DNA from: Algoriphagus aquimarinus
GTDB taxonomy: Bacteria; Bacteroidota; Bacteroidia; Cytophagales; Cyclobacteriaceae
DNA: 64,000 nt
Direction: 5' to 3'
Assembly (NCBI RefSeq): GCF_900112005.1
Contig: NZ_FOKK01000007.1
Span: 62,001-126,000, forward strand
The position numbers were made by a program, and so were the translations under genes. Each line of letters starts with the position of its first letter. Position 1 is the first letter of the stretch. The notes beneath the pieces were generated by a model, which was not told the origin of the DNA, ran no database searches, and saw only the letters and a program-made list of their open reading frames with translations. Positions 27,258-36,316 of this stretch are shown here, one piece after another.

Positions 27258-28544
27258 ATGTCTGAATCAGCTAAGCTTTCTTTCAAAGGACAAGACTATG
27301 AATTCCCGGTAATCACCGGAACAGAAAATGAATCAGCGATTGATATCGCAAAACTTAGAGCATCCTCGGGCCTTATCACCCTTGACCCGGGATACAAAAA
27401 CACTGGAGCTACTAAAAGCGCCATTACTTTTTTAGATGGTGAAGAAGGAATTCTTCGCTACAGAGGTTATAGAATTGAAGATTTGGCTGAGAAATCTACC
27501 TTTCTTGAAGTTTCTTATTTATTAATCTATGGTGAGCTACCTACGCAAGCTCAATACGAGGATTTCTCCAAAGAAATTACTCACCATACATTGGTTCATG
27601 AAGACATCAAGAAAATTCTGGAAGGTTTCCCTTCCAATGCTCACCCTATGGGAGTTCTTTCTTCTATGATCTGTGCGCTTACCGCATTTTATCCAGATTC
27701 TTTGAATCCAAACAGAACTGAAGAAGAGATAAATCTGAGCATAGTTCGTCTAATTGCGAAAATGCCGACGTTCGCTGCTTGGGCCTATAAAAACGAAATG
27801 GGTCATCCAGTAAACTACCCAGACAACTCTTTGGATTACTGCTCAAACTTCTTGAAAATGATGTTTGCGCTTCCTGCAGAGAAGTATGATGTAGACCCTG
27901 TTGTTTCGGCGGCATTAGATAAATTACTTATCCTTCACGCAGATCACGAGCAAAACTGTTCTACTTCTACCGTGAGAATTGTAGGTTCTTCTCAAGCAAG
28001 CATTTACGCTTCTATTTCTGCTGGTATTAATGCACTTTGGGGACCACTTCATGGTGGAGCAAACCAATCTGTAATTGAAATGCTAGAAGCAATCAAAGCC
28101 GATGGCGGAGATGCTAAGAAGTATTTGGATAAAGCTAAAGACAAGAACGATCCATTCAGATTGATGGGCTTTGGTCATAGAGTTTACAAGAACTTTGATC
28201 CAAGAGCAAAAATCATCAAAAAGGCAGCTGACGACGTGCTTGAGAAACTAGGTGTAAATGATCCAGTTTTGGAAATTGCAAAAGAATTGGAGCATGCAGC
28301 ACTAAATGATCAATACTTTATCGATCGTCAATTGTATCCAAACGTGGATTTCTACTCTGGTATTATCTACAGAGCTTTAGGAATTCCTACAGATATGTTC
28401 ACCGTGATGTTTGCGCTAGGAAGACTTCCAGGCTGGATCGCTCAGTGGAAAGAAATGAGAGAAAATGGAGAGCCTATTGGTCGTCCAAGACAAGTATATA
28501 CAGGCGCAAATGAGCGTGACTACGTATCGATGAATAAACGATAA
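27258..28544 (+). CDS. gltA: Citrate synthase
   Basis: A 428-residue type II (hexameric) citrate synthase that condenses oxaloacetate and acetyl-CoA. The catalytic residues are H265 (WGPLHGGANQ), H307 (GFGHRVYKNFDPRA) and D364 (NVDFYSGI), matching E. coli H264, H305 and D362 within two positions. The N-terminal beta domain (1-60) is characteristic of the Gram-negative NADH-sensitive form. It is monocistronic, with a strong terminator. Confidence 0.97.
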   Translation: MSESAKLSFKGQDYEFPVITGTENESAIDIAKLRASSGLITLDPGYKNTGATKSAITFLDGEEGILRYRGYRIEDLAEKSTFLEVSYLLIYGELPTQAQYEDFSKEITHHTLVHEDIKKILEGFPSNAHPMGVLSSMICALTAFYPDSLNPNRTEEEINLSIVRLIAKMPTFAAWAYKNEMGHPVNYPDNSLDYCSNFLKMMFALPAEKYDVDPVVSAALDKLLILHADHEQNCSTSTVRIVGSSQASIYASISAGINALWGPLHGGANQSVIEMLEAIKADGGDAKKYLDKAKDKNDPFRLMGFGHRVYKNFDPRAKIIKKAADDVLEKLGVNDPVLEIAKELEHAALNDQYFIDRQLYPNVDFYSGIIYRALGIPTDMFTVMFALGRLPGWIAQWKEMRENGEPIGRPRQVYTGANERDYVSMNKR

Positions 28545-28573
28545 GTGTAGCGCTAATTCCCCGCTTTGAATAA

Positions 28574-28602
28574 ATAGCCAGCTGAAATCAGCTGGCTATT
28601 TT
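28574..28602 (+). terminator. Rho-independent terminator of gltA
   Basis: A stem of about 11 bp (ATAGCCAGCTG / CAGCTGGCTAT) with an AAAT loop is followed by a T-rich tail (TTTTATTTAT), 30 bp after the gltA stop. Confidence 0.88.
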
Positions 28603-28640
28603 ATTTATAAGGGAAATGTAGGCGAATTCGTAAATGGTAC

Positions 28641-28648
28641 TAATTTTG
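28641..28648 (+). promoter_or_regulatory. Candidate -7 element of the acyl-CoA-binding protein gene
   Basis: TAATTTTG is a perfect TAnnTTTG match 32 bp before the start codon. No -33 TTTG is evident at the usual spacing. Confidence 0.35.
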
Positions 28649-28679
28649 AACCTTTACCCCTAATCAAATACCAATAAAA

Positions 28680-28940
28680 ATGTCTGCCCAAACTTTAGAA
28701 GATGCCATAGCATTAACCAAGAAATTCACTGAAAAGCCCAGCAATGAGGATCTACTCAAGCTATACGGCCTGTACAAGCAAGCTACAGAAGGTGATAATG
28801 AGACTGAGAGACCAGGAGGCTTTGATTTCAAAGCTGCCGCAAAATATAATGCCTGGTTGAATATGAAAGGCAAGTCCAAGGAAGAAGCTACAGAACAATA
28901 CATTCAACTCGTAGATCAGCTCTCAAAGACGCATATCTAA
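28680..28940 (+). CDS. Acyl-CoA-binding protein (ACBP)
   Basis: An 86-residue single-domain ACBP, the full eukaryotic length. Conserved residues include LLKLYGLYKQATEGDN (helix 2, tyrosines that contact CoA), PGGFDFKAAAKYNAWLNMKG (Lys and Tyr of the acyl-CoA pocket, Trp of helix 3) and EEATEQYIQLVDQL. ACBP binds long-chain acyl-CoA in the cytosol and buffers its pool. The family is mainly eukaryotic; it occurs in scattered bacteria, including some Bacteroidota. It is monocistronic and ends at a bidirectional terminator. Confidence 0.94.
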   Translation: MSAQTLEDAIALTKKFTEKPSNEDLLKLYGLYKQATEGDNETERPGGFDFKAAAKYNAWLNMKGKSKEEATEQYIQLVDQLSKTHI

Positions 28941-28944
28941 CATC

Positions 28945-28972
28945 AAAAAGCCTGAAATATTTCAGGCTTTTT
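28945..28972. terminator. Bidirectional rho-independent terminator
   Basis: A stem of about 11 bp (AAAAAGCCTGA / TCAGGCTTTTT) with a short AAATATT loop; both strands end in T5. It serves the ACBP gene and the convergent BASS transporter gene. Confidence 0.88.
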
Positions 28973-29018
28973 GCTGTTAGAACGCATTTGTGGATACCTT
29001 CCTAAAGGCTCAGCAACT

Positions 29019-30005
29019 TCAAATCTTTTTTGAAAATCTGGAAGCAATTATACTTCCCGCGATGAGCTGCTGAATGTGATATAACATCAGTGGAAGCAAA
29101 ACCAACCCGAGTGTAGCTGGATCAGGGAAAATCACCTTCCCTATCACGACTCCTTGTACCAAAGATTTTTTTGAGCCACAAAACAAGGCCGTCACACGAT
29201 CCTCCCAGCTAAAGCCCAACATGCGACATAAAACTTCAATAACCACCCATACCAAGAAAAACAAGCCAAGCATGGTAGCCCCTACTTCAAACAACACACT
29301 CATCTTGTAAGGTGAAAAAACATCCTGTGAAAAAGATTGAGCAAAAGAGGTGAATACGATAATCATAATCACAGTTTGATCTATGTATTTCAACGCTGAT
29401 AAATGTCTCTGGATTTTAGGATAAAGCCATCTATGGGCTATGATACCTACAATTACAGGAAGGAGTACCTTGATGGATAGTTCTCCCAAAGTTGGCAAGA
29501 AGTCCATCTTAATATCTGCTGAATCTGCTAAAATCCCCATCCAAGCAGGAGTAATTATCACGCCTAGCAAACTGGAAATACTCGCATTAAATATGGCTCC
29601 CGGGATATTGCCCTGAGCAATGGAAACCATCACCACAGAAGCACTAACCGTAGAAGGCAGCACCGACAAATAAGTGATCCCCAGTTGAAAATCCTTATCA
29701 ATCCAAGTCATCAAGGGCATAATCGCCAGCACGATCATAGGGAAAAGAACAAATGTAGTAAGCTGAATAAGCACGTGTAATTTCCAGTTTTTCAGACCAG
29801 ACATCAGCTGAACTGGATCTAGTTTTACTCCATAAAGAAAGAATACTAATCCAATGCCTATATTGATTATTGGTTTCCAAGGGACTGGAGACTGATTGGA
29901 ACCCGCAAAAGGAAACAACCAAGCCAATAAAATCGCAGCAAATAAGCCTAATAAAAATCCATTAATCCCAACCCTATTCAGGGTACTGGCTAATTTTTTA
30001 ATCAT
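29019..30005 (-). CDS. Bile acid:sodium symporter (BASS) family protein, YfeH-like
   Basis: A 328-residue membrane protein with about ten helices. It contains the YfeH/SBF-like signatures NIGIGLVFFLYGVKLDP (helix 2) and SVLPSTVSASVVMVSIAQGN, with the broken-helix motif near the Na+ site, and CGSKKSLVQGVVIG. BASS proteins carry organic anions with Na+, including bile acids, pantoate or keto acids; the substrate of this subgroup is unknown. Its start overlaps the methyltransferase stop by 4 bp (ATGA), so the two genes are translationally coupled although functionally unrelated. Confidence 0.9.
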   Translation of the reverse strand: MIKKLASTLNRVGINGFLLGLFAAILLAWLFPFAGSNQSPVPWKPIINIGIGLVFFLYGVKLDPVQLMSGLKNWKLHVLIQLTTFVLFPMIVLAIMPLMTWIDKDFQLGITYLSVLPSTVSASVVMVSIAQGNIPGAIFNASISSLLGVIITPAWMGILADSADIKMDFLPTLGELSIKVLLPVIVGIIAHRWLYPKIQRHLSALKYIDQTVIMIIVFTSFAQSFSQDVFSPYKMSVLFEVGATMLGLFFLVWVVIEVLCRMLGFSWEDRVTALFCGSKKSLVQGVVIGKVIFPDPATLGLVLLPLMLYHIQQLIAGSIIASRFSKKI

Positions 30006-30751
30006 ACGATCGTTAATCGTTTAAAATTATCACAAAGAATGGCAGTTGCTATAGCCACATTCAACGATTCGGCCTGACCAAATCCTGGAATAGTTACCTT
30101 ATCGGTTACAAGGTTACCCAGGTCTTCCGAAATACCATTTGACTCATTCCCCATCAGTATTACTCCTTGAGAAATTCGCTTCATTTCATGCACATTTTCC
30201 CCATCCAAAAATGCCCCATAAATAGGAACATTCCATTTCTGAAAAACCTTATCAAGATCTGCATAGAAAAAATTCACACGGGTGAAAGAACCCATACTAG
30301 ATTGAATCACCTTCGGATTGTAAAAATCAGCCGTTTGAGATGAAAACACCAAATTCTTGATGCCATACCAATCAGCGATTCTAATGATGGTTCCTAGATT
30401 CCCAGGATCACGCACATCATCCAGTCCTATCACAAAATTACCCTCCGGAAAGTCAAAAGCGCTATTCGGCTTCATATGCACAACAGCTAAGGCACTATCA
30501 TTGCTTTGATATTGACCTAGACCTTCCAGCTGCTTCTGGGTGGCGGTGATAATCTGGATTTCTAAGTGATTTAATTGCTTGCCATATTTGGACAAGAACT
30601 CATCTGTGCAAATTAGAATTTCCACTTTGAAATTTGAATTGAGCACTTCTAAAACGCTCTTTTCACCTTCAACAAAAAATCGTTGCTCCTGATTTCGGAA
30701 TTTCTTTTGATGTAAGGATTTAATAAACTTAACTGTATTTTTGCTAAGCAT
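30002..30751 (-). CDS. TrmH/SpoU family RNA 2'-O-methyltransferase
   Basis: A 249-residue SPOUT methyltransferase. An N-terminal substrate-binding domain (about 1-85, FIKSLHQKKFRNQEQRFFVE) precedes the trefoil-knot domain with motif 1 NLGTIIRIADWYGI, motif 2 GNESNGIS and motif 3 PGFGQAESLNVAIA. Members 2'-O-methylate rRNA or tRNA with S-adenosylmethionine; the target is not identifiable. ATG at 30751 matches the family N-terminus (MLSKNTVKFI). ATG at 30769 would add six residues and nearly abut the divergent TamL start, so the two genes share or overlap their 5' regions. Confidence 0.93.
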   Translation of the reverse strand: MLSKNTVKFIKSLHQKKFRNQEQRFFVEGEKSVLEVLNSNFKVEILICTDEFLSKYGKQLNHLEIQIITATQKQLEGLGQYQSNDSALAVVHMKPNSAFDFPEGNFVIGLDDVRDPGNLGTIIRIADWYGIKNLVFSSQTADFYNPKVIQSSMGSFTRVNFFYADLDKVFQKWNVPIYGAFLDGENVHEMKRISQGVILMGNESNGISEDLGNLVTDKVTIPGFGQAESLNVAIATAILCDNFKRLTIV

Positions 30752-30770
30752 TCGGATCGACTCTGCCATT

Positions 30771-33191
30771 TTGAAATTCACCAAATATATACTTTTTATC
30801 TGTGTCCTGTGGGCTATGCAGGCTTGCTCTTTGAGCAAAAACTTACCGGAAGGTGAGTATGTATTGAATAGCAATACCCTTGAGGGAGTTGAAAAGGCGA
30901 ATCACGCTCAAATAGAAGGTTTGTATTTTCAAGAACCAAACACGAAAATCCCACTTACAAACTCCTCGCTTGGTGTTAGCATTTACCGGATAGGCAGGTT
31001 TTTTTATGACAGCGCACAAGTCAATGGTAAACTCAAGTCAAAGAATTTAGAGCTTCAGCTAGTAAAAGAGCGACTGGACGAAGCATCCGATGATCGAAAA
31101 CTACTTAAAAGACGAGATAAGCTTCAATCCAAAATACAAGACTTAGAAAAGCTACAGGAATATGGGAATTTCCTGATGAGAACAGGAAATCCGGTAGCAG
31201 TTTTGGATAGCTCTCAAATAAAGAAGACTGTAATCGAAATAGATAATTACCTGTACAATAAAGGATTTCTAGATTCAGACGTCTCTTTCGAGGTAGAAAC
31301 GAAGAAAAAAAAGGCTAACGTAATTTATATTATAGAGGAGAAAGAACCCTACCTATTGGACTCTATATACACCAACTCTGCTAATGAGGGCATCCTATCC
31401 TTGGTCAATGGCAATAAGGATGAGTCTTTCATAAAAAAGGGAGACAGTTATGATCAGAGTAATTTCACTAAGGAAAGAGAGCGATTGGAAAACCTATTCA
31501 AAAACAATGGGTATTTCATGTTCACCAAGAGCTTTATTGATTACAATCTTTACTATGACACTACTTCCAAAAGGATCAATGTAGAACAAAGAATACTAAA
31601 ACCTTCATTTTCCGAAAAACACGAGATCTATAGCATAGATTCTATCACCTTCAAAGTCAGTCCGCCAAATGATGAATTTGTAGATGAAAAAGTCCTTCGA
31701 AATTACCGAGACATTGATTTTACATTTTATAGAGATCGATTCTCCTCCAAATTACTTAGCTCCAGGATTCTATTTGATGAAGGTGAACCTTACAATAGAT
31801 TAAACATTGTAGAAACTCAAAAACAGCTCAGTAACCTAGATCTATTCCGATACATAAATATTTCTTTTGACACTGTTGGCACTAGTCTCACAGCAAAGAT
31901 TTTAACGCAGCCTAATCAAAAGTATCAGCTTACTAATCAGCTAGGGCTTAGCATCACAGAGCAATTACCGGGACCATTCTTTAGTACTGTTTTAAGAAAC
32001 CGAAATTTCTTCCGAGCGGGGGAAATACTGGAATTCAATGCAAGGGTTGGTTATGAGGGTGTGGCCTCGGCTACAGATCAGGGAGTCTACCAAAGCAAGG
32101 AATTTGGAGCTTCTGCATCTGTGATTTTCCCTAGATTCCTGATACCATTTTACGGAAAAAGCCTTCAGAAATATGGACGCTACAACCCAAATACTAGAAC
32201 TCAGCTTGGCTATAATTTCACCAATAGACCTGAATACACACGATCAGGACTTAACGGATTATTGGCCTATACTTGGGCTACCCGAAACAAGCGACAGCAA
32301 TACACGCTGAATCTCGCCGATATTAACTACATCAGGACGCCAAATATTACTCCTGAGTTTTTAGCTGTATTAACTGATCTTCAAGATCAGGGGAACAATT
32401 TGATATGGTCATTTCTTCCCTCATTGGTGAGTTCTGTATCTGCACAGTCCATCATTAATTTTAATGAATACGGAGACTTTTCCTCCAGCAAAGCTTCCCT
32501 GCTTCGCTTATTCGTAGAAAGCGGAGGGACAACACTTAATCTTTTCAATGTAAAAGACATCACAGAGACAACAACTTATGCCAACTTTCAATGGCTGAAA
32601 CTGCAGGCTGATTTCAGAAGATATGAGCCAATTACCCCAAAACAGACCATTGCATACCGAGTAAACTTTGGAGTAGCCCAACCTTATGGCATAAGTGCAG
32701 GAATTTTACCATACGAGAAATACTTCTTCGCTGGAGGAGGTACAAGCATTAGAGCTTGGCAAGCCCGAAGATTGGGACCGGGAAGTTACACTCCTCCTAT
32801 CGGTGACAAGGGTAGATATGATTATAGCTTTGAGCAGCCAGCGGAGATGATTTTTGAAACGATGCTGGAATATCGCCGTGCCTTATTTGGGTATTTCGAT
32901 ATGGCGGCATTTATTGACGCTGGAAACGCCTGGGTGATTGGTATAGATAACTCTCGACCAGGAGCAGATTTTCGATTTGATAGATTTTATAAAGAAATAG
33001 CTATTGGAGCAGGATTAGGTTTACGCATGGATTTTAATTTCCTAGTAGTCCGACTTGATCTGGCTACGAAAGCTGTAGATCCTTCCATGCCTGAAGGGCA
33101 GAGATGGGTACTGGATAACATTTCATTCAGAAATCTATTTGGTGTGAAAGGGCAAACTGTTCTTAACTTTGGGATTGGATATCCATTCTAA
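30771..33191 (+). CDS. TamL-like lipoprotein (Omp85/TamA family)
   Basis: An 806-residue outer-membrane assembly factor. From TTG at 30771 it begins MKFTKYILFICVLWAMQAC, a lipoprotein signal with lipid-attachment C19; TTG at 30741 would put ten residues in front. POTRA-like repeats follow (about 25-410, with a coiled coil near 95-130), then a 16-strand Omp85 barrel (about 410-806) containing FFAGGGTSIRAWQARRLGPG (the conserved L6-type motif region) and the terminal LNFGIGYPF, ending in Phe. TamL in Bacteroidota is a lipidated TamA relative that works with TamB. No tamB gene is in the window. It is followed by hemF after 19 bp. Confidence 0.88.
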   Translation: MKFTKYILFICVLWAMQACSLSKNLPEGEYVLNSNTLEGVEKANHAQIEGLYFQEPNTKIPLTNSSLGVSIYRIGRFFYDSAQVNGKLKSKNLELQLVKERLDEASDDRKLLKRRDKLQSKIQDLEKLQEYGNFLMRTGNPVAVLDSSQIKKTVIEIDNYLYNKGFLDSDVSFEVETKKKKANVIYIIEEKEPYLLDSIYTNSANEGILSLVNGNKDESFIKKGDSYDQSNFTKERERLENLFKNNGYFMFTKSFIDYNLYYDTTSKRINVEQRILKPSFSEKHEIYSIDSITFKVSPPNDEFVDEKVLRNYRDIDFTFYRDRFSSKLLSSRILFDEGEPYNRLNIVETQKQLSNLDLFRYINISFDTVGTSLTAKILTQPNQKYQLTNQLGLSITEQLPGPFFSTVLRNRNFFRAGEILEFNARVGYEGVASATDQGVYQSKEFGASASVIFPRFLIPFYGKSLQKYGRYNPNTRTQLGYNFTNRPEYTRSGLNGLLAYTWATRNKRQQYTLNLADINYIRTPNITPEFLAVLTDLQDQGNNLIWSFLPSLVSSVSAQSIINFNEYGDFSSSKASLLRLFVESGGTTLNLFNVKDITETTTYANFQWLKLQADFRRYEPITPKQTIAYRVNFGVAQPYGISAGILPYEKYFFAGGGTSIRAWQARRLGPGSYTPPIGDKGRYDYSFEQPAEMIFETMLEYRRALFGYFDMAAFIDAGNAWVIGIDNSRPGADFRFDRFYKEIAIGAGLGLRMDFNFLVVRLDLATKAVDPSMPEGQRWVLDNISFRNLFGVKGQTVLNFGIGYPF

Positions 33192-33210
33192 AGCGATAAA
33201 TAACTCAATA

Positions 33211-34122
33211 ATGTCAAGAAGGAGTAAGGAAGAAATAGCTGAGATCTATAAGAAAATGCAGGATCATATCTGCAAAGAATTAGAGTTGGCTGATGGTACT
33301 GGGAAATTTGAAGAAGATGTATGGGAAAGACCTGCCGGAGGTGGAGGCAGGACTAGGATATTCAAAAATGGTAGCATCATCGAGAAAGGTGGAGTTGCAT
33401 TTTCTGCCGTATACGGTCCTACTCCAGACAAGATCCTTAAGAAGCTAAATCTAGACAAGTCTGAGTTTTTTGCCACAGGAGTATCTATCGTGCTACATCC
33501 TAAAAGCCCTATGGTTCCCATTATTCACATGAACATCCGCTACTTTGAGATGGATAATGGTGTGCATTGGTTCGGTGGCGGCATCGATCTCACTCCTCAT
33601 TATATAGATGGAGATGACGCTAAATACTTCCATCAGGAAGTGAAAAATGTTTGTGATCAGTACGATGCTACTTACTATCCTAAATTTAAAAATTGGGCAG
33701 ACGATTATTTTTACATCAAGCATAGAAATGAAACTCGTGGAATTGGGGGAATTTTCTATGATAGAATGTCAGCCAAAGACGATCATGAGTTCGAGCATCT
33801 GCTTCAATTCAGTCTTTCCCTGGGGCGTTTATTTCCTGAGGTATACGGGCATTTTATGAAAAAGAATTCCAAACTCCCATTTGGCGAAAATGAGAAATCA
33901 TGGCAGAGCTTAAGAAGAGGAAGGTATGTGGAATTCAATTTGGTATGGGATGCAGGAACCAAATTCGGTCTGGACACCAATGGCCGCACAGAGAGTATTC
34001 TGATGAGTATGCCTCCAATGGCAGAATGGGAATACATGCATGAACCTCAAACTGGATCAAAGGAAGAATACACCCAAAACAACCTTAACAAAGGGATCGA
34101 CTGGTTAGCTTTTACGAAATGA
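33211..34122 (+). CDS. hemF: Oxygen-dependent coproporphyrinogen III oxidase
   Basis: A 303-residue HemF (E. coli: 299) that uses O2 to convert coproporphyrinogen III to protoporphyrinogen IX for haem. Signatures are WERPAGGGGRTRIFKNGSII, FGGGIDLTPHYIDGDDAKYFH (with catalytic His and Asp), RGIGGIFYDR and RRGRYVEFNLVWDAGTKFGL. A TTG at 33169 would overlap tamL; ATG at 33211 is chosen. It indicates an aerobic haem pathway. Its stop overlaps the PAP2 gene start by 4 bp. Confidence 0.96.
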   Translation: MSRRSKEEIAEIYKKMQDHICKELELADGTGKFEEDVWERPAGGGGRTRIFKNGSIIEKGGVAFSAVYGPTPDKILKKLNLDKSEFFATGVSIVLHPKSPMVPIIHMNIRYFEMDNGVHWFGGGIDLTPHYIDGDDAKYFHQEVKNVCDQYDATYYPKFKNWADDYFYIKHRNETRGIGGIFYDRMSAKDDHEFEHLLQFSLSLGRLFPEVYGHFMKKNSKLPFGENEKSWQSLRRGRYVEFNLVWDAGTKFGLDTNGRTESILMSMPPMAEWEYMHEPQTGSKEEYTQNNLNKGIDWLAFTK

Positions 34123-34697
34123 TCGAACAACTTAAGATTTGGGATGAGGATCTATTCCTCTGGCTAAATTCCTTTCATACTGACTGGCTGGATGTTATAA
34201 ACTTCCAATTATCTCAGACTTACACATGGTTACCATTTTATGCGATACTTATCTTTTTTATCTATAAGGTAGATCCTAAAAATAGCTGGTGGGTATTTGG
34301 GGGTGTAGCGCTAACCATACTTATTTCGGATCAAGTTACATCAGGCATTATGAAGCCATTTTTTGAAAGACTTCGCCCCTGTCATGATGAGCGTTGGGAT
34401 GATATGGTCCATAACTATCGCAGATGTGGCGGTTTGTTTGGATTCGCTTCCTCCCATGCTGCAAACACCTTCGGCTTAGCCGTTTTTTTGAATCTCAAAA
34501 TGAAAGGCAAACTCCGATTCCTTCCCTGGCTCTTCCTATGGGCAGCCGTCATATCCTATACAAGGATCTATTTAGGAGTTCATTATCCTGGAGATATCAT
34601 TGTGGGAGCATTGGTTGGGGTTGCGGCTGGATTAATAAGCTGGTTTGTGATAGTGTTTGTAAGGAGAGAACTTTTAAAAATGATCCTTAAGGACTAG
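34119..34697 (+). CDS. PAP2 family membrane phosphatase
   Basis: A 192-residue membrane phosphatase with about five helices. All three catalytic signatures are visible: KPFFERLRP (about 73-81), SSHAAN (about 111-116; the usual PSGH has become SSHA) and RIYLGVHYPGD (about 147-157). The family includes undecaprenyl-diphosphate and phosphatidate or lipid A phosphatases. A lipid-diphosphate role in the envelope is inferred. It overlaps hemF by 4 bp (ATGA) and no terminator was recognised after it. Confidence 0.93.
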   Translation: MIEQLKIWDEDLFLWLNSFHTDWLDVINFQLSQTYTWLPFYAILIFFIYKVDPKNSWWVFGGVALTILISDQVTSGIMKPFFERLRPCHDERWDDMVHNYRRCGGLFGFASSHAANTFGLAVFLNLKMKGKLRFLPWLFLWAAVISYTRIYLGVHYPGDIIVGALVGVAAGLISWFVIVFVRRELLKMILKD

Positions 34698-35145
34698 ATC
34701 TCAAGCAGAATAAACGACTCTATTTAATTATTTGTATCTTATAGATAGTCTACTTGATAATTAGAGCTAAAACAACAGGATCACTAGTTAAACTATCAGA
34801 ACTGCACTAACATTCAAAATTCCCACCTCGAGCTAGAGCATCGGGCTGGCCTTGGTTCCGCCAAGTTCACATTAGTTAATGAAGGATTCCGATTCGCTGG
34901 TGTTCTTCATTATCCACTCAATCCCTTAACCCCTGACACTATCACCACAGTAAAAGTCAGGCAATAATCCATTAAAGAATATCCTTCGATTGAAAATAAA
35001 ATCTAGGGACCTACCAGATTGATCAAGCTATAATTGAATCTACTTTTCATCTCAGGGTGTCTAGAAGAACCAAGCAGTTAAATCTTAAATCAATTTCACC
35101 CATCTATAGGTTATCTCTTTAGCTTCAAAAATTAATTAAAATACT
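34698..35145. other. 448-bp intergenic region without a recognised gene
   Basis: No gene with a start codon was recognised. A 59-codon open stretch at 34788-34967 on the plus strand (ending VHYP-like LHYPLNPLTPDTITTVKVRQ) has no ATG, GTG or TTG near its beginning, and may be a decayed remnant or chance. The base composition is higher in GC between 34830 and 34900 than around it. The 3' end should contain the promoter of the next gene, but no clear TAnnTTTG was found. Confidence 0.5.
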
Positions 35146-36312
35146 ATGAAAAAAATTTTACTACTCGTTATGGTCTTTGGATTTGGCGTGACCGGGCTTA
35201 GAGCCCAAGTCACTACCATAAACCTTGATCTAATCACAGGGCAAATCAATGGCGGATTGCCATTACCTGCAGAGGATGAATTTTATATCAGAGGAGCCAT
35301 TCCTGAAAAAATTGAAATGGTCAAATTGATTATATATCCTTCAAAAAGAACAGAAAAGGCAGGCCATACATATTTTTGGAAAGCTCCATTTGGCTATAAG
35401 GATTTATCCTATCAGGTCTTTATGACTGATCCCTTAAGGTCGAATTCGGATTATCATATGGAATTTAGCTACTACCAAAAAGCTGGAGCTGACCAGATAC
35501 TTGAGGTCCGAAATCTCATTCATCAGAACATCAAAACTTACCTTAGTACTGTTACGACTATTAAAAGAGGTGGCATTAAATTTTCAGAATCTGATGAAGT
35601 CCTCATCAATAACCTTTCTCTAATAGTAAATAAAGGGGCTTTTTACTTTGAGTTACCCAATGGCCAATCATTCCCTGGTTTTAGCGACATCACCCGAGCT
35701 AAGCTGGAGCAAAGAAGTAAGTTGAAGATGGGCAAAGCCAAATTCAATGTGATAGGGTTGACTAAAAATGACAATGCCAGAGCTGCGTATGCTGATGAGT
35801 ACATATCTGACTTAGAGGACATACTTATTTCAGAAGTAGATCAATTCCTAAGTCCAAATATGCTAGTGAGAGTAGATGAAAAAGTTTTTCAGAATTACCC
35901 TACAGAAAAGCTCGCTAACTCCCTTCCTATAAATGTAGGATATGGAGCTATTTCCTTGAGCAAAGACTTATCGAATCAAGAGTTTGTCATGAGTCCGTAT
36001 GCAGGCTTTTCTTTTCCCCTTGGCAATCGCACATTCGCCAAATTCATGAACAACATGTCAATTTCCACCGGCTTCTTCCTGTCTGGAGACATGAAAAATC
36101 AACTGGATGAGAAGATCTCAGGACCAGTTTTGGACAGACCAGTTTATGTAGGTTTAGGATATAATTTCTTCAGATTTATTAGGCTAAATGCCGGAGGAAC
36201 TTTTATCACTACAGAGCAGCTTAACGGAACGAATCAAAACAGCTTCCAGCCTTTTGTGGGATTAAGTGCAGAGTTTAATATTTGGTTGGGAATAGGGAGC
36301 AAAAAAAGATAA
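35146..36312 (+). CDS. Exported protein of unknown function, barrel-like C-terminus
   Basis: A 388-residue protein with a signal peptide (1-20, LLLVMVFGFGVTGLRAQ). No family was recognised. Residues 25-130 contain alternating strands (INLDLITGQINGGLPLPAED), the middle is helical, and residues about 255-388 alternate polar and hydrophobic residues as in outer-membrane strands (PVYVGLGYNFFRFIRLNAGG), with a possible terminal strand in FNIWLGIG. It lies 4 bp before the OmpA-like gene, so it is probably part of the same envelope complex. Function unknown. Confidence 0.8.
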   Translation: MKKILLLVMVFGFGVTGLRAQVTTINLDLITGQINGGLPLPAEDEFYIRGAIPEKIEMVKLIIYPSKRTEKAGHTYFWKAPFGYKDLSYQVFMTDPLRSNSDYHMEFSYYQKAGADQILEVRNLIHQNIKTYLSTVTTIKRGGIKFSESDEVLINNLSLIVNKGAFYFELPNGQSFPGFSDITRAKLEQRSKLKMGKAKFNVIGLTKNDNARAAYADEYISDLEDILISEVDQFLSPNMLVRVDEKVFQNYPTEKLANSLPINVGYGAISLSKDLSNQEFVMSPYAGFSFPLGNRTFAKFMNNMSISTGFFLSGDMKNQLDEKISGPVLDRPVYVGLGYNFFRFIRLNAGGTFITTEQLNGTNQNSFQPFVGLSAEFNIWLGIGSKKR

Positions 36313-36316
36313 GGAC

